From NCBI GenBank assembly GCA_045635565.1, contig JAZTVX010000029.1, positions 1-49,348 on the forward strand: a stretch of DNA of 49,348 nucleotides, given 5' to 3'. Within the stretch, counting starts at the first letter, position 1. Every line of letters begins with the position of its first letter. The translations under genes were made by a program, and so were the position numbers. Of the stretch, positions 18,627 to 26,773 are shown in pieces. The notes below the pieces were generated by a model. The model did not search any database. It saw only the letters and a list, made by a program, of their open reading frames with translations, and was not told the origin of the DNA. Source of the DNA: RGIG4140 sp045635565 (GTDB taxonomy: Bacteria > Pseudomonadota > Alphaproteobacteria > CAAHEQ01 > UBA3637).

Positions 18627-19147
18627 CAATTTTGATCATGGATACGAGCACCAGCCTCTACCAGAATTTGAACAATTTTAGGTGATTGTGCATAATGAAG
18701 AGGTGTGTTTCCAAAATTATCAACAGCATGTATATCCAGACCGTTATTGATTAAAATGAATAAAATTTCAGGATTACCTGTTATGGCCGCACGATGGAGA
18801 GGTGTTTGTTCTTTATTATTTTTTGCGTGAATGTCAGCACCGGCATCAATTAGGATTTGTAGTGATTGTGGTTCATTACGAAAAACAGCCTCCAAGAGTG
18901 GTGTATATCCATCTTTATCAGCTACGTTTACATCAATACCGGCTTTAATTAAAATAGGTAGGATATGAGGGTGGTGGAATATGATGGCTCGATGTAAGAG
19001 TGTTCCCCCATTTGTATCTTTTATATGAATATTGGCATCAGTATGGAGTAATTCTTGTATTTGATGCGAGTCACCTGCTTCTACTGCATTGATAAGGATG
19101 GTATCTATATCATGTGTGTTAATGTCAAGGTTATGTTCTTTTGCCAT
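17789..19147 (-). CDS. ankyrin-repeat protein, truncated by frameshift
   Basis: A 452-residue protein made almost wholly of about 13 ankyrin repeats of 33 residues (pattern NGxTPLHxAAxxGxxEIxxxLIxAGADIxAKD). No signal peptide or membrane segment. The start at 19147 has GAGAAA upstream. The frame ends abruptly at KDNNKRTSS because of a 2-base deletion relative to its own internal duplicate, and the original gene probably ran to about 17452. Ankyrin arrays mediate protein-protein binding. In host-associated Alphaproteobacteria they are frequent and some are effectors, but nothing here shows secretion. Codon use matches the neighbours. It is arranged in tandem with a larger paralogue at 19201. 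Confidence 0.88.
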   Translation of the reverse strand: MAKEHNLDINTHDIDTILINAVEAGDSHQIQELLHTDANIHIKDTNGGTLLHRAIIFHHPHILPILIKAGIDVNVADKDGYTPLLEAVFRNEPQSLQILIDAGADIHAKNNKEQTPLHRAAITGNPEILFILINNGLDIHAVDNFGNTPLHYAQSPKIVQILVEAGARIHDQNWDGDTPLHTATNNMDKMFNSQALETLLDSGADIHAKNKKGQTPLHCAVYYNNPEAIQILIKAGANIEEKDNNKRTPLHDAAFFGKTEILKLLMEYGADIHAKDNTNGTPIHLAVRQPNSDIVKQLIDARADINITDNAKVTPLHLAASFGTLDIIKILIDAGADIHAQDKDGYTPIYFALANKQIEAIQILLHAGANIHDQDFNGDTPLHIATDNTHQTFNSQALETLLDSGADIHAKNKKGQTPLHCAIYYNNPEAIQMLIKAGADIEEKDNNKRTSS

Positions 19148-19200
19148 TTTGTTATTTCTCTATATATCTTGATAATGATTTTGTTGTTTATTGATTGATT

Positions 19201-22146
19201 TTATTGTTGATTTTGAATTTGTTCAGATAAAACATTAACATGGGGCATATCCTCCGTTTGTTCTGTTACATTCATTTTGGTTCCACTTTGTTCTAATTGA
19301 TGATTTAAACATGGTGTTACATGCATCTGGTCCCTATAAAGTTGCATCATATCCTCAACACGTTTCAAATCCTCTGGTGAAAATCTTTTTTTCATGATAG
19401 CTAAAGGTGTTTTTCCATCGGGATGACCAGACATTGTGTGTGGTTGATTCATATTGCCACCCGCAAAAATTAAGTCTCGAATAGTTTCATCATAAATTCC
19501 GTTTTCAGCACAAATATGGAGTGGAGTTATTCCTAGTGAGTCAGTTGCATTAGCATTTGCGCCTGCTTTCAATAATGCTTTAACGGCGTGATCGTTACTG
19601 GTTGATGCAGCATAATGAAGAAGTGTATTTCCCCAGTCATCTGCATGATTGACATCAATAGTTATGTTGCAATCTTTTCCTATTTTTATTAAATCAAGAA
19701 TAACATGTCCAACAACAGTCCCTTGTTCATTACGGATAGGGTTATTTTGGTCATCTCTCAAAATGTACCCTCTGTTTTCTAACACAGCAAATTGGATAGG
19801 AGTTTGACCATTCTCATTGGTTATTTTCGGATCTGCACCTGCTTTTAATAATGTTTCAATAGCTTCTGTTTTGTTTCCTTCTTCTACGGCATAGTGGAAT
19901 GCGGTATTTCCATTCTCACCTTTTGCATTCACATCCAGACCATTGTCAATAAGTTTTTGTATCGTTGCCGATTTCGGATTGTCATTAAACATATATGAAT
20001 GTAATGCGTTGTTTCCATTGTTGTCTTGTGCATTGATATTAGCACCATTATCCAGTAAAATTTGCATTGCATCTAATTGATCAGAATCTGTGGCCTTCAT
20101 TAGAGGTGTTTTGCCCCATTCGTCTTTTGCATTGATCTCTGCCCCGGCTTCAAGTAGAATTTTAATAATTTCGGGATTTCCATAACATGCCGCATCATGT
20201 AATGGTGTACAACAGTAACCGTCTGCTACATTAATCTTAGCCCCGGCTTCAAGTAGAATTTTAATAATTTCGGGATTTCTTCCATAGCGTATCGCATCAT
20301 GTAACAGTGTATGACCGAAATAGTCAGTTGCATTAACATCAGCACCGGCTTTTAATAGTTTTCTTATGGCATCTGTATCACCTAAAGTAACCATATGATG
20401 TAATAATGTGTTACCATCATCGTCGCAATGTTTATTTAAATCGATACCGGCATCGATTAAAATCTGTACGGCTTCTGTATATTTTTCATGAGGTATATCA
20501 TGTGGAAATTCAGAATTTTCTTTTTCTTCAACTATAGCAACAAGCAAAGTTTGAATTGCTTTTACATTTTTCTCACGGATAGCATAATCAAGAGGTGTCT
20601 GACCTTCGGCGTCCTTTGCGTGAATATCAGCACCGGCTTTCAGTAGTTTTCTTACGGCATCCATATCGCCTAAAGCAATCATGCGATGCAATAATGTTTG
20701 TCCTTTATCATATTGTTTGTTCACATCTATGCCGGCATCAATTAAAATCTGCATTGCATCAGCGTTATTAGACTGACTGTCGGCATGACGAGATGTTTGA
20801 ACATCTGTGTTATTTTGAATATTGACATCCGGATTGTTAATCGCAACCAACGCCAAAATAACTTCCATATTATTACCGTTTATTGCCATTTGAAGTGGTG
20901 TTTGACCGAAAGTATCTTCTGCATGAATATCGGCTCCGGCATTGATTAACAATCGAATGACCTCAATGTGTCCTTCACTGACAGCCTGATGTAGAGGTGT
21001 TCGGCCGACGTTTGATTTTGCATGAATATCAGCCCCTGCATCGATTAAAGCCTTAACGGACGCTGTCTTTCCATGGTAAGCAGCCCTATCAAGAAGCGTG
21101 CAACCATACTCATCTGTTTGATGAAGAATGTTTGGATCGGCTTGTACTAATGCTTGAATAGACGTAGTTTTCTCATTCCAGATTGCGGTAGAAAGATATT
21201 CATCAGTTTTGTAAAGAATCTCAGGATCTGCCTTAACTAATGTCTGAATAACTTCAACGTTTTCTTCATGAATGGCATAATAAAGAGGTGTGTTACCATT
21301 TTCATCCTTGGCATAGATATCAGCACCGGCACCGATTAAAGCCTGAATAACTTCAATATTTCCACTGCGAACAGCAATATTAAGTGGTGTATCTCTATTA
21401 TTGTTTATTGCATGGATATCAGCACCGGCATCGATTAAAGCCTTAACAGCCGCTGTTTTTCCAAGGCGGATAGTTCTCTCGAGAAGTGTCCGACCATATT
21501 CATCTGTTTTATGAAGAATGTTTGGATCTGCCTTAACCAATGCGTGAATGGAATTAGTTTTCTCATTCCAGATTGCGGTAGAAAGATATTCATCAGTTTT
21601 GTAAAGAATCTCAGGATCTGCTTTAACTAATGCCTGAATAACTTCAACGTTTTCTTTATGAATGGCATAATAAAGAGGTGTTTTACCATTTTCATCCTTG
21701 GCATAGATATCAGCACCGGCATCGATTAAAGCCTGAATAACTTTTATATTTCCACCATGAACAGCAATATTAAGTGGCGTATCTCCATATTTATTTTTTG
21801 TATTAACATTAGCTTTGGCATTAATTAACTGCAGGGCAATTTCATTGTGTCCACAGTGTATTGCTGTATGTAGTGGTGTGTTTCCGTAAATATTCGTTGC
21901 TTGGAGATCGGCTCCGGCATCAATTAGGAGTTGAGCACATTCTGTGTCATGAGCAAAAATAGCAATATCTAGAAGAGTATATCCAAATTCATTGTTCACA
22001 TAATGAATAAAATTGTTATCTTCTTCAGCAATAAGTTTGCGTGCTAGGGATATGTCTTTATGGATAGCCCATATAAAACGCTCGGCATTTCGTTTATCTT
22101 TTTCAGACAATGTTCTTCGTTTTAGCTGGGCTTGATTGTTTGTCAT
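19201..22146 (-). CDS. large ankyrin-repeat protein
   Basis: A 981-residue protein of roughly 26-28 ankyrin repeats, with no signal peptide or obvious transmembrane helix. The start at 22146 is preceded by AGGAG. The N-terminal 40 residues are charged and outside the repeats. The last 50 residues (from about 930) are a non-repeat tail. It contains a tandem 130-residue duplication and shares near-identical segments with the paralogue downstream (for example the segment around 20140-20230 against 17641-17730), showing exchange or duplication between the two genes. Function is unknown. Protein binding, possibly to host or to regulatory partners, is the general expectation for this family. Confidence 0.9.
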   Translation of the reverse strand: MTNNQAQLKRRTLSEKDKRNAERFIWAIHKDISLARKLIAEEDNNFIHYVNNEFGYTLLDIAIFAHDTECAQLLIDAGADLQATNIYGNTPLHTAIHCGHNEIALQLINAKANVNTKNKYGDTPLNIAVHGGNIKVIQALIDAGADIYAKDENGKTPLYYAIHKENVEVIQALVKADPEILYKTDEYLSTAIWNEKTNSIHALVKADPNILHKTDEYGRTLLERTIRLGKTAAVKALIDAGADIHAINNNRDTPLNIAVRSGNIEVIQALIGAGADIYAKDENGNTPLYYAIHEENVEVIQTLVKADPEILYKTDEYLSTAIWNEKTTSIQALVQADPNILHQTDEYGCTLLDRAAYHGKTASVKALIDAGADIHAKSNVGRTPLHQAVSEGHIEVIRLLINAGADIHAEDTFGQTPLQMAINGNNMEVILALVAINNPDVNIQNNTDVQTSRHADSQSNNADAMQILIDAGIDVNKQYDKGQTLLHRMIALGDMDAVRKLLKAGADIHAKDAEGQTPLDYAIREKNVKAIQTLLVAIVEEKENSEFPHDIPHEKYTEAVQILIDAGIDLNKHCDDDGNTLLHHMVTLGDTDAIRKLLKAGADVNATDYFGHTLLHDAIRYGRNPEIIKILLEAGAKINVADGYCCTPLHDAACYGNPEIIKILLEAGAEINAKDEWGKTPLMKATDSDQLDAMQILLDNGANINAQDNNGNNALHSYMFNDNPKSATIQKLIDNGLDVNAKGENGNTAFHYAVEEGNKTEAIETLLKAGADPKITNENGQTPIQFAVLENRGYILRDDQNNPIRNEQGTVVGHVILDLIKIGKDCNITIDVNHADDWGNTLLHYAASTSNDHAVKALLKAGANANATDSLGITPLHICAENGIYDETIRDLIFAGGNMNQPHTMSGHPDGKTPLAIMKKRFSPEDLKRVEDMMQLYRDQMHVTPCLNHQLEQSGTKMNVTEQTEDMPHVNVLSEQIQNQQ
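21021..21790 (-). repeat. tandem 390-bp duplication in the large ankyrin gene
   Basis: About 21021-21400 and 21411-21790 align at a constant 390-base offset (130 codons). They share long identical runs such as GATTGCGGTAGAAAGATATT at 21181 and 21571. The two copies encode the paired segments YLSTAIWNEKT...ALVKADPNILH with few substitutions, so the duplication is young and kept the frame. Confidence 0.85.
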
Positions 22147-22211
22147 ATTATACTCCTATACCAATATTATTCCAATAATTGTACAGGAAAATATAGACTT
22201 AGTCAAATATT

Positions 22212-22685
22212 TTATAAATGTGTTTGGCGTTGATTGGGTAAAATATCCATTTTTTTGTGAATTAAACGATGATTTAATTCCCAGTAAACATATTTATCAA
22301 TTAAAAATGAATGTGATGACATGATTTCTTGATAAGTTAACCAACGAAATGTTATCTGTTTTGATAAAATTTGTTTTGTTAAATGGGGCATTTTAACGGC
22401 ACAATGATATTCGGGAATCATGATAATTTCTTCATTCAAAACAATATCATCAATATCTAAATGAGGTCTGGTAACCATAGTCATTAAGGGTTGAAAACAA
22501 ATATGATTGAGATGCATGCCTGTCAACTTTGCAAAATGTCGCAGTGAAGCGTTTAAAAGTGTTTCATGAGGTTTGCTGATACCAATTAGATCAAGTTTAT
22601 CAGAAAAATTGTTTTGATAAATATCAGCATATAAAAAGTGTCCATCCTTTATTTGATAGTAGGGTATTAAATTAATTAAAAACAT
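22212..22685 (-). CDS. Nudix-fold protein with degenerate catalytic box
   Basis: A 157-residue protein. The start at 22685 is chosen for AAAGGA 5 bases upstream. The earlier ATG at 22715 has none. Residues 35-57 align with the Nudix box G-x5-E-x7-R-E-U-x-E-E-x-G-U: Gly35, Glu41, Arg49 and Gly56 are retained. The three glutamates that bind metal are His50, Lys53 and Leu54. The fold is therefore probably Nudix-like, but pyrophosphohydrolase activity is unlikely without another metal site. It lies alone on the minus strand between the ankyrin pair and a divergent GNAT gene. The family assignment rests on this motif and overall size. Confidence 0.6.
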   Translation of the reverse strand: MFLINLIPYYQIKDGHFLYADIYQNNFSDKLDLIGISKPHETLLNASLRHFAKLTGMHLNHICFQPLMTMVTRPHLDIDDIVLNEEIIMIPEYHCAVKMPHLTKQILSKQITFRWLTYQEIMSSHSFLIDKYVYWELNHRLIHKKMDILPNQRQTHL

Positions 22686-22816
22686 GTTTTTCCTTTTAAA
22701 GTAAATAATTTGCATGTTATGTGGTCTTATCTATCATAAATTTCAATCAGAAGAATGATTTTTCTTGAAAAACCAAGTAAAAAAGAATACGCTAATATGC
22801 AAATGAAAGGGAAATC

Positions 22817-23269
22817 ATGGAAATAGTCGTTCGTGAAATTACAACAGAACATGAGTTGTATTCAAAATGCATTCGGTTGCGTCGTGAACTTTTATGGCAT
22901 CCGTACCATATCATGACAACTGCTAATTTTGAAAAAGAAGAAAATAATTCAAGTATTTATGTTTCTTTACATACGGCTCGTCAAGTGTCTGGTTGCGTAT
23001 TGTTAATGAATGAACCGCAAAATGGTTGGTATCGTATTCGTCAATTGGTTGTTGATATACCTTATCAAGGGCAGGGAGTTGGTACAAAATTATTGTTATG
23101 TGCCGAAAAGCAAGCTAAACAAAAGGGAGCCAAACGTGTTGCTTTATATGCCCATTCGGATTGTGTTGAGTTTTTTGAAAAGAGAGGGTATCGCCGTTTA
23201 AGCGGATGGTACGCTCATATCAATGGTATGAGAACTATTCTTATGGTTCGTGACTTATCGAATGAATGA
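22817..23269 (+). CDS. GNAT family N-acetyltransferase
   Basis: A 150-residue acetyltransferase. Motif A, QLVVDIPYQGQGVGTKLLLCAEKQA (acetyl-CoA loop QGQGVG), lies near residues 75-98. Motif B, CVEFFEKRGYRRLSGWY, follows. AAGGGA precedes the start. The substrate cannot be inferred. The compact form and the position of the FFEKRGY segment resemble ElaA-type and other small-molecule acetyltransferases. It is monocistronic and ends in a terminator shared with popZ. Confidence 0.9.
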   Translation: MEIVVREITTEHELYSKCIRLRRELLWHPYHIMTTANFEKEENNSSIYVSLHTARQVSGCVLLMNEPQNGWYRIRQLVVDIPYQGQGVGTKLLLCAEKQAKQKGAKRVALYAHSDCVEFFEKRGYRRLSGWYAHINGMRTILMVRDLSNE

Positions 23270-23298
23270 GGGCTTTCATTAAGAAAGCCCCTTTTGTT
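23270..23298. terminator. terminator between GNAT gene and popZ
   Basis: GGGCTTTC, ATTAA, GAAAGCCC, then CTTTTGTTT. It begins at the base after the GNAT stop and is followed by T residues on the plus strand. It sits in the convergent junction with the gene ending at 23298. Confidence 0.75.
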
Positions 23299-23669
23299 TA
23301 TCGATGGTTGATGATGCGTTGTACTTCTTGCGTAACAATGCGTTCCACGATTTCCGGAAGGTGAGTGTTTAGCCAATCTCGTAACATTGGACGAAGTTGT
23401 TGTTCTAACTCCATTGTTATGGGTGTCGGTGTTTTAATTTGATTCAACTTACTCAATGCTTCTTGTGTTCGAACGGCTGTTTCGGTATCTATCAATGTTC
23501 CTTGGGCAACCTGCATTTGTGGTGTCAACTCAAAAACAATATCCTCTTCACTATTTGAATCCGTTGAAAGAGAATCAATAAACGGATCGTTCTTAAGTGA
23601 GGCAACTTCTTTTGATAAAACTTGTCGAATGGAAGATAAAATCTCGCTAACTGATTGTTCGTCTTGCAT
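23298..23669 (-). CDS. PopZ / DUF2497 family polar organising protein
   Basis: A 123-residue protein with the two conserved ends of the PopZ (DUF2497) family: N-terminal SVSEILSSIRQVLSKE and C-terminal LRPMLRDWLNTHLPEIVERI followed by VTQEVQRI. An acidic linker separates them. PopZ self-assembles at cell poles in alphaproteobacteria and tethers the chromosome origin region via ParB. This copy is shorter than the 177-residue Caulobacter protein because the proline-rich acidic middle is reduced. It starts 9 bases after the tolC stop, so it is cotranscribed. The tolC-popZ pair is usual in the class. Confidence 0.85.
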   Translation of the reverse strand: MQDEQSVSEILSSIRQVLSKEVASLKNDPFIDSLSTDSNSEEDIVFELTPQMQVAQGTLIDTETAVRTQEALSKLNQIKTPTPITMELEQQLRPMLRDWLNTHLPEIVERIVTQEVQRIINHR

Positions 23670-23678
23670 GTGTTCTCC

Positions 23679-25043
23679 TTAATTGGCGTTCCAGCCAATC
23701 CATTTGTTTTTAACGGTGTTATAATATTCTTTGGGGTTATACATCGGTACGTCTAAATTCAGCCCGTTTGGATTTAATTGCCCTGTGGCAGATAATAATG
23801 TATATGCTGCAACAATTTCATCCCGATGGACCTTAACCAGCGAAACCTGATTATCTAAATGTTCCTGTTCGGCATCAAGTACGTCTAACACCGTTCTTGA
23901 ACCAACTTGTGCTTCACGGATAACACCGTCCAAAGCAATTTTGGAAGCTTTGATTTGATCTTTGATGGAGTTAATTTGTGCCTTGTTAGCTGTGTAGTTT
24001 TCCCATGCACTGATTGTTTGGGAACGAACGGATTGTTTGATTTGTGCCAATAAAATCCGATATTGATTTTCGGTTTGTTTTGCAGAACGAATATCTGCGT
24101 ATTCGCTACCGGATTGATATAGTGGGACACGAACGTTAGCAGCAACCTCCCAAGCATCATTTCGTTTGAATGTGGTGTAATCATGTTGTTTTGCTGCACT
24201 GGCAGTTATGTCAATTTGTGGGGCTAAAACACCTTTTTGGGCTGAAACGGTATATTCTGCCGATTTGACAGCATGTTCCATTGCTTTGATTTGAGGATTG
24301 TTTGTCAATGCTAAATTCAATGCTTCGTCTAATGTTTGAGGTAAATGGATAGTGGAAGCATTTACATCGTCCATAATGAGAGATGGTTCTAAGCCGACAA
24401 CATCAAAATAGTTGGCGTTTGAAACTTCTAATTGTCCTTCTGCTGCGATTCGGTTGGCAATGGCTCCGGATAAACGGGCTTCAGATTGGGCAACATCCGT
24501 GCGTGTTAATTCGCCGGCTGTAAATCTTTTCTTGTAAGATTCTAAATGACGGGTTAAAACCTTTTCATTGTTGATTTGTAGTTTAAGAACGGCTTTATCA
24601 CGAATGACGTCCATATAAACCGAAATAGCATCTAATAATGTTGCCTGTTCCGTATTTTCTAAATTAGAACGGGAAGATTTAACCTGACTTTTGGCTGCTT
24701 CAACGGAATTATAAGTTGATAAACCAGAAAAAACAGGTTGAACGAAGTTAATAGAGAGGGTGTTTGGATTTTGATATATTTTTGTTTTTGTACCACCAAA
24801 TTGATTATCGTAAATGCTTTGTGTGTGTGAACGGCCGATACTGCCTTGTCCGGTAATTGACGGTCTGTAACCGGATTTTGCTTTCGCAACCGATTCGTCA
24901 ATAGCCTTCAAACCAGCTCGTTCGGCATTTATCAGTAAACTGTTTTGATATGTATATGATAAAACATCAGATAAATTTTCAGCCAACGCTACAGAAGAAA
25001 CAGTTGTAAGGAAAATTGTTAACATGGTGATTTTTTTGAACAT
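23679..25043 (-). CDS. tolC: TolC-family outer-membrane efflux/secretion channel
   Basis: A 454-residue precursor with a signal peptide (cut near ALAEN, residue 22). It shows the repeated coiled-coil halves typical of TolC: LSDVLSYTYQNSLLINAERA in the first half and LDEALNLALTNNPQIKAMEH in the second, and ends with VGSRTVLDVLDAEQEHLDNQ. It forms the trimeric exit duct for type I secretion and for efflux pumps. The inner-membrane partners are not in the window. GGAGAG precedes the start, and a good promoter lies just upstream. It is operonic with the popZ-like gene. Confidence 0.94.
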   Translation of the reverse strand: MFKKITMLTIFLTTVSSVALAENLSDVLSYTYQNSLLINAERAGLKAIDESVAKAKSGYRPSITGQGSIGRSHTQSIYDNQFGGTKTKIYQNPNTLSINFVQPVFSGLSTYNSVEAAKSQVKSSRSNLENTEQATLLDAISVYMDVIRDKAVLKLQINNEKVLTRHLESYKKRFTAGELTRTDVAQSEARLSGAIANRIAAEGQLEVSNANYFDVVGLEPSLIMDDVNASTIHLPQTLDEALNLALTNNPQIKAMEHAVKSAEYTVSAQKGVLAPQIDITASAAKQHDYTTFKRNDAWEVAANVRVPLYQSGSEYADIRSAKQTENQYRILLAQIKQSVRSQTISAWENYTANKAQINSIKDQIKASKIALDGVIREAQVGSRTVLDVLDAEQEHLDNQVSLVKVHRDEIVAAYTLLSATGQLNPNGLNLDVPMYNPKEYYNTVKNKWIGWNAN

Positions 25044-25073
25044 TTTTTTCTCTCCTTATTCTTTCGATGTTTC

Positions 25074-25102
25074 AGAATAGAATATTTTTAAAAAAAATTC
25101 AA
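25074..25102 (-). promoter_or_regulatory. candidate promoter for tolC-popZ
   Basis: On the minus strand TTGAAT (25097-25102), a 17-base spacer, then TATTCT (25074-25079). Transcription would begin near 25067, about 24 bases before the tolC ATG. It is back to back with the tRNA promoter. Confidence 0.55.
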
Positions 25103-25119
25103 GAATTTTATTTTTTTTC

Positions 25120-25148
25120 TTGACATGTTTTTTGAAATCGGATAAAAG
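25120..25148 (+). promoter_or_regulatory. candidate promoter of the tRNA pair
   Basis: A consensus TTGACA at 25120-25125 and TAAAAG at 25143-25148 with a 17-base spacer. This places the transcript start about 12 bases upstream of the mature tRNA-Cys. Confidence 0.6.
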
Positions 25149-25166
25149 ATGTCTTGTTCTTAAGAG

Positions 25167-25241
25167 GGCCGGTTGGCAGAATGGCTTATGCAGAGGACTG
25201 CAAATCCTTTTATACTGGTTCGATTCCGGTACCGGCCTCCA
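25167..25241 (+). tRNA. tRNA-Cys (GCA)
   Basis: A 75-nt cloverleaf with the CCA end encoded. The acceptor stem GGCCGGT pairs with ACCGGCC, the anticodon arm GAGGA-CTGCAAA-TCCTT carries GCA, and the T arm has GGTTCGATTCC. The discriminator base U is the identity base for cysteine tRNAs. Confidence 0.95.
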
Positions 25242-25252
25242 AAGAAAACTGT

Positions 25253-25327
25253 TCCAGCGTAGCTCAGTGGTAGAGCAATCGGCTGTTAACCGATCGGTCG
25301 TAGGTTCGAGCCCTACCGCTGGAGCCA
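25253..25327 (+). tRNA. tRNA-Asn (GTT)
   Basis: A 75-nt cloverleaf with CCA encoded. The acceptor TCCAGCG pairs with CGCTGGA, the D arm is GCTCAGTGGTAGAGC, the anticodon loop CTGTTAA carries GTT, and the T arm is AGGTTCGAGCCCT. It is separated by 11 bases from tRNA-Cys and shares its transcript. Confidence 0.95.
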
Positions 25328-25333
25328 TTTTAG

Positions 25334-25358
25334 AAAAGCCCTTTAGGGGCTTTTTTTT
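25334..25358 (+). terminator. terminator of the tRNA operon
   Basis: AAAAGCCC, TTTAG, GGGCTTTT and a run of eight T, six bases after the tRNA-Asn CCA end. Confidence 0.88.
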
Positions 25359-25389
25359 ATGACAAACATATGACATTATCTTTTTACGG

Positions 25390-25418
25390 TTGACATCACT
25401 TTTGTTTTTTTGTATGAA
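25390..25418 (+). promoter_or_regulatory. strong candidate promoter for CoA-transferase operon, possibly leaderless
   Basis: TTGACA at 25390-25395, a 17-base spacer and TATGAA at 25413-25418. The predicted transcript start near 25425 coincides with the ATG at 25426, and there is no Shine-Dalgarno sequence in front of either candidate ATG. Confidence 0.6.
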
Positions 25419-25425
25419 ACAAAAC

Positions 25426-26085
25426 ATGTCAAAAGTAAAAGTCATTTCTGCACAAGAAGCAGCAACCCTGATACAAGATGGTATGTCTTTGATGGTGGGT
25501 GGTTTTTTAAAATGCGGTTCACCTAAGAGGGTTATTCCCCATTTGTTGAAACGTCGTCAATTAACGTTAATTGCCAATGATACGTCTTTTATCGATTCGG
25601 ATAAAGGAACATTAATTGCAAACCATTGCGTTCAAAAGGCAATTGTAACACATATCGGCATGAATCCGGAAACTGGACGGCAAATGCACGACGGTACGTT
25701 AAGTGTAGAATTGGTGCCACAAGGAACGCTTGCTGAACGGATACGGGCAGGGGGAGCCGGTTTGGGTGGTATTTTAACGCCGACGGGTATTGGTACCATT
25801 GTTGAAGAAGGAAAACAAAAAATAACTCTGGATGGTCGTGATTATTTGCTTGAAAGACCTTTGACGGCTGATGTTGCTCTCATTTATGGTTCTCGGGTTG
25901 ATAAGTACGGTAATGTATCATTTTATGGAACAACCCGTAACTTTAATAGTATTATGGCTACAGCCGCCAAAACAGTTATTGTGGAAGCTGATGAATATTC
26001 AGATGAAGTATTAGACCCGAATGATATTGTTATTCCGGCTTTATTTGTTGATTATATTGTAAAAAAGGAAGATGAGCATGCTTGA
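25426..26085 (+). CDS. atoD: 3-oxoacid/acetate CoA-transferase subunit A (AtoD-like)
   Basis: A 219-residue subunit A of a class I CoA-transferase. Characteristic segments are MVGGFLKCGSPKRVI (oxyanion/CoA region), VELVPQGTLAERIRAGGAGL, TPTGIGTIVEEGK and ADVALIYGSRVDKYGNVSF. With subunit B it moves CoA between acetyl- or succinyl-CoA and short-chain acids such as acetoacetate or butyrate. The start at 25426 (MSKVKVI) matches the family N-terminus. An in-frame ATG at 25414 would add four residues. The gene overlaps subunit B by 8 bases. Exact acid specificity cannot be read from sequence. Confidence 0.9.
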   Translation: MSKVKVISAQEAATLIQDGMSLMVGGFLKCGSPKRVIPHLLKRRQLTLIANDTSFIDSDKGTLIANHCVQKAIVTHIGMNPETGRQMHDGTLSVELVPQGTLAERIRAGGAGLGGILTPTGIGTIVEEGKQKITLDGRDYLLERPLTADVALIYGSRVDKYGNVSFYGTTRNFNSIMATAAKTVIVEADEYSDEVLDPNDIVIPALFVDYIVKKEDEHA

Positions 26086-26752
26086 CAAAGATACAATTAA
26101 ACAAATTATTGCCAAGCGAATTGCCCGTGAATTTCATGATGGTGATGTTATTACATTGGGTATTGGTTTACCAACACTGGCGGCTAATTATATACCGACA
26201 GATAAGCACATTACCTTGCAATCAGAAAACGGTATTATAGGCGTTGGAAAAATGCCGATAGACAGTGAAGCGGATGAACGCATTACAAATGCCGGTGGTC
26301 GGTTTGTGACGATACAGGATGGTGGTGCTTATTTTGATAGTTTTTTATCTTTTTCCATGATACGGGGTGGACACATTAACGCAACTGTACTTGGTGGATT
26401 ACAAGTTGATGAAGAAGGAAATCTGGCGAATTGGCTTGTTCCCGGTAAATTGGTTCCCGGTATGGGTGGAGCGATGGATTTGGTGGTTGGTGCACAAAAA
26501 GTGATTGTTGCCATGGAACACACCAATAAAGGTGAACCGAAGATTCTCAAAAAATGTACGTTACCGTTAACGGCATCACACGAAGTTGATATGATTATAA
26601 CGGAAAAAGGTGTTTTTACATGTGACAAAAAAGGGTTAACACTGATTGAAATCAGTCCTTATTCTGATTTAGAGGATATTAAACAAACGACACAGGCTCA
26701 TTTCAGCATATCGCCGACACTTAAATGTATAACGAATCCGGATGACTATTAG
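26078..26752 (+). CDS. atoA: 3-oxoacid/acetate CoA-transferase subunit B (AtoA-like)
   Basis: A 224-residue catalytic subunit. The nucleophilic glutamate is Glu50 in LQSENGIIGVG. ATLGG-type and GAMDLVVGAQKVIVAMEHT segments complete the signature. The start at 26078 is preferred to the ATG at 26072 because GGAAG is spaced 6 bases from the former and touches the latter. Both preserve the frame. It is coupled to subunit A by overlap and followed after 21 bases by the YhhQ-like gene. Confidence 0.9.
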   Translation: MLDKDTIKQIIAKRIAREFHDGDVITLGIGLPTLAANYIPTDKHITLQSENGIIGVGKMPIDSEADERITNAGGRFVTIQDGGAYFDSFLSFSMIRGGHINATVLGGLQVDEEGNLANWLVPGKLVPGMGGAMDLVVGAQKVIVAMEHTNKGEPKILKKCTLPLTASHEVDMIITEKGVFTCDKKGLTLIEISPYSDLEDIKQTTQAHFSISPTLKCITNPDDY

Positions 26753-26773
26753 GTTCAGGATGGAAGTGTTTTT

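Noticed and set aside
25056..25445. Open frames across the tRNA genes on both strands
   Set aside because: Both are shadows of two clear cloverleaf tRNAs with their own promoter and terminator.
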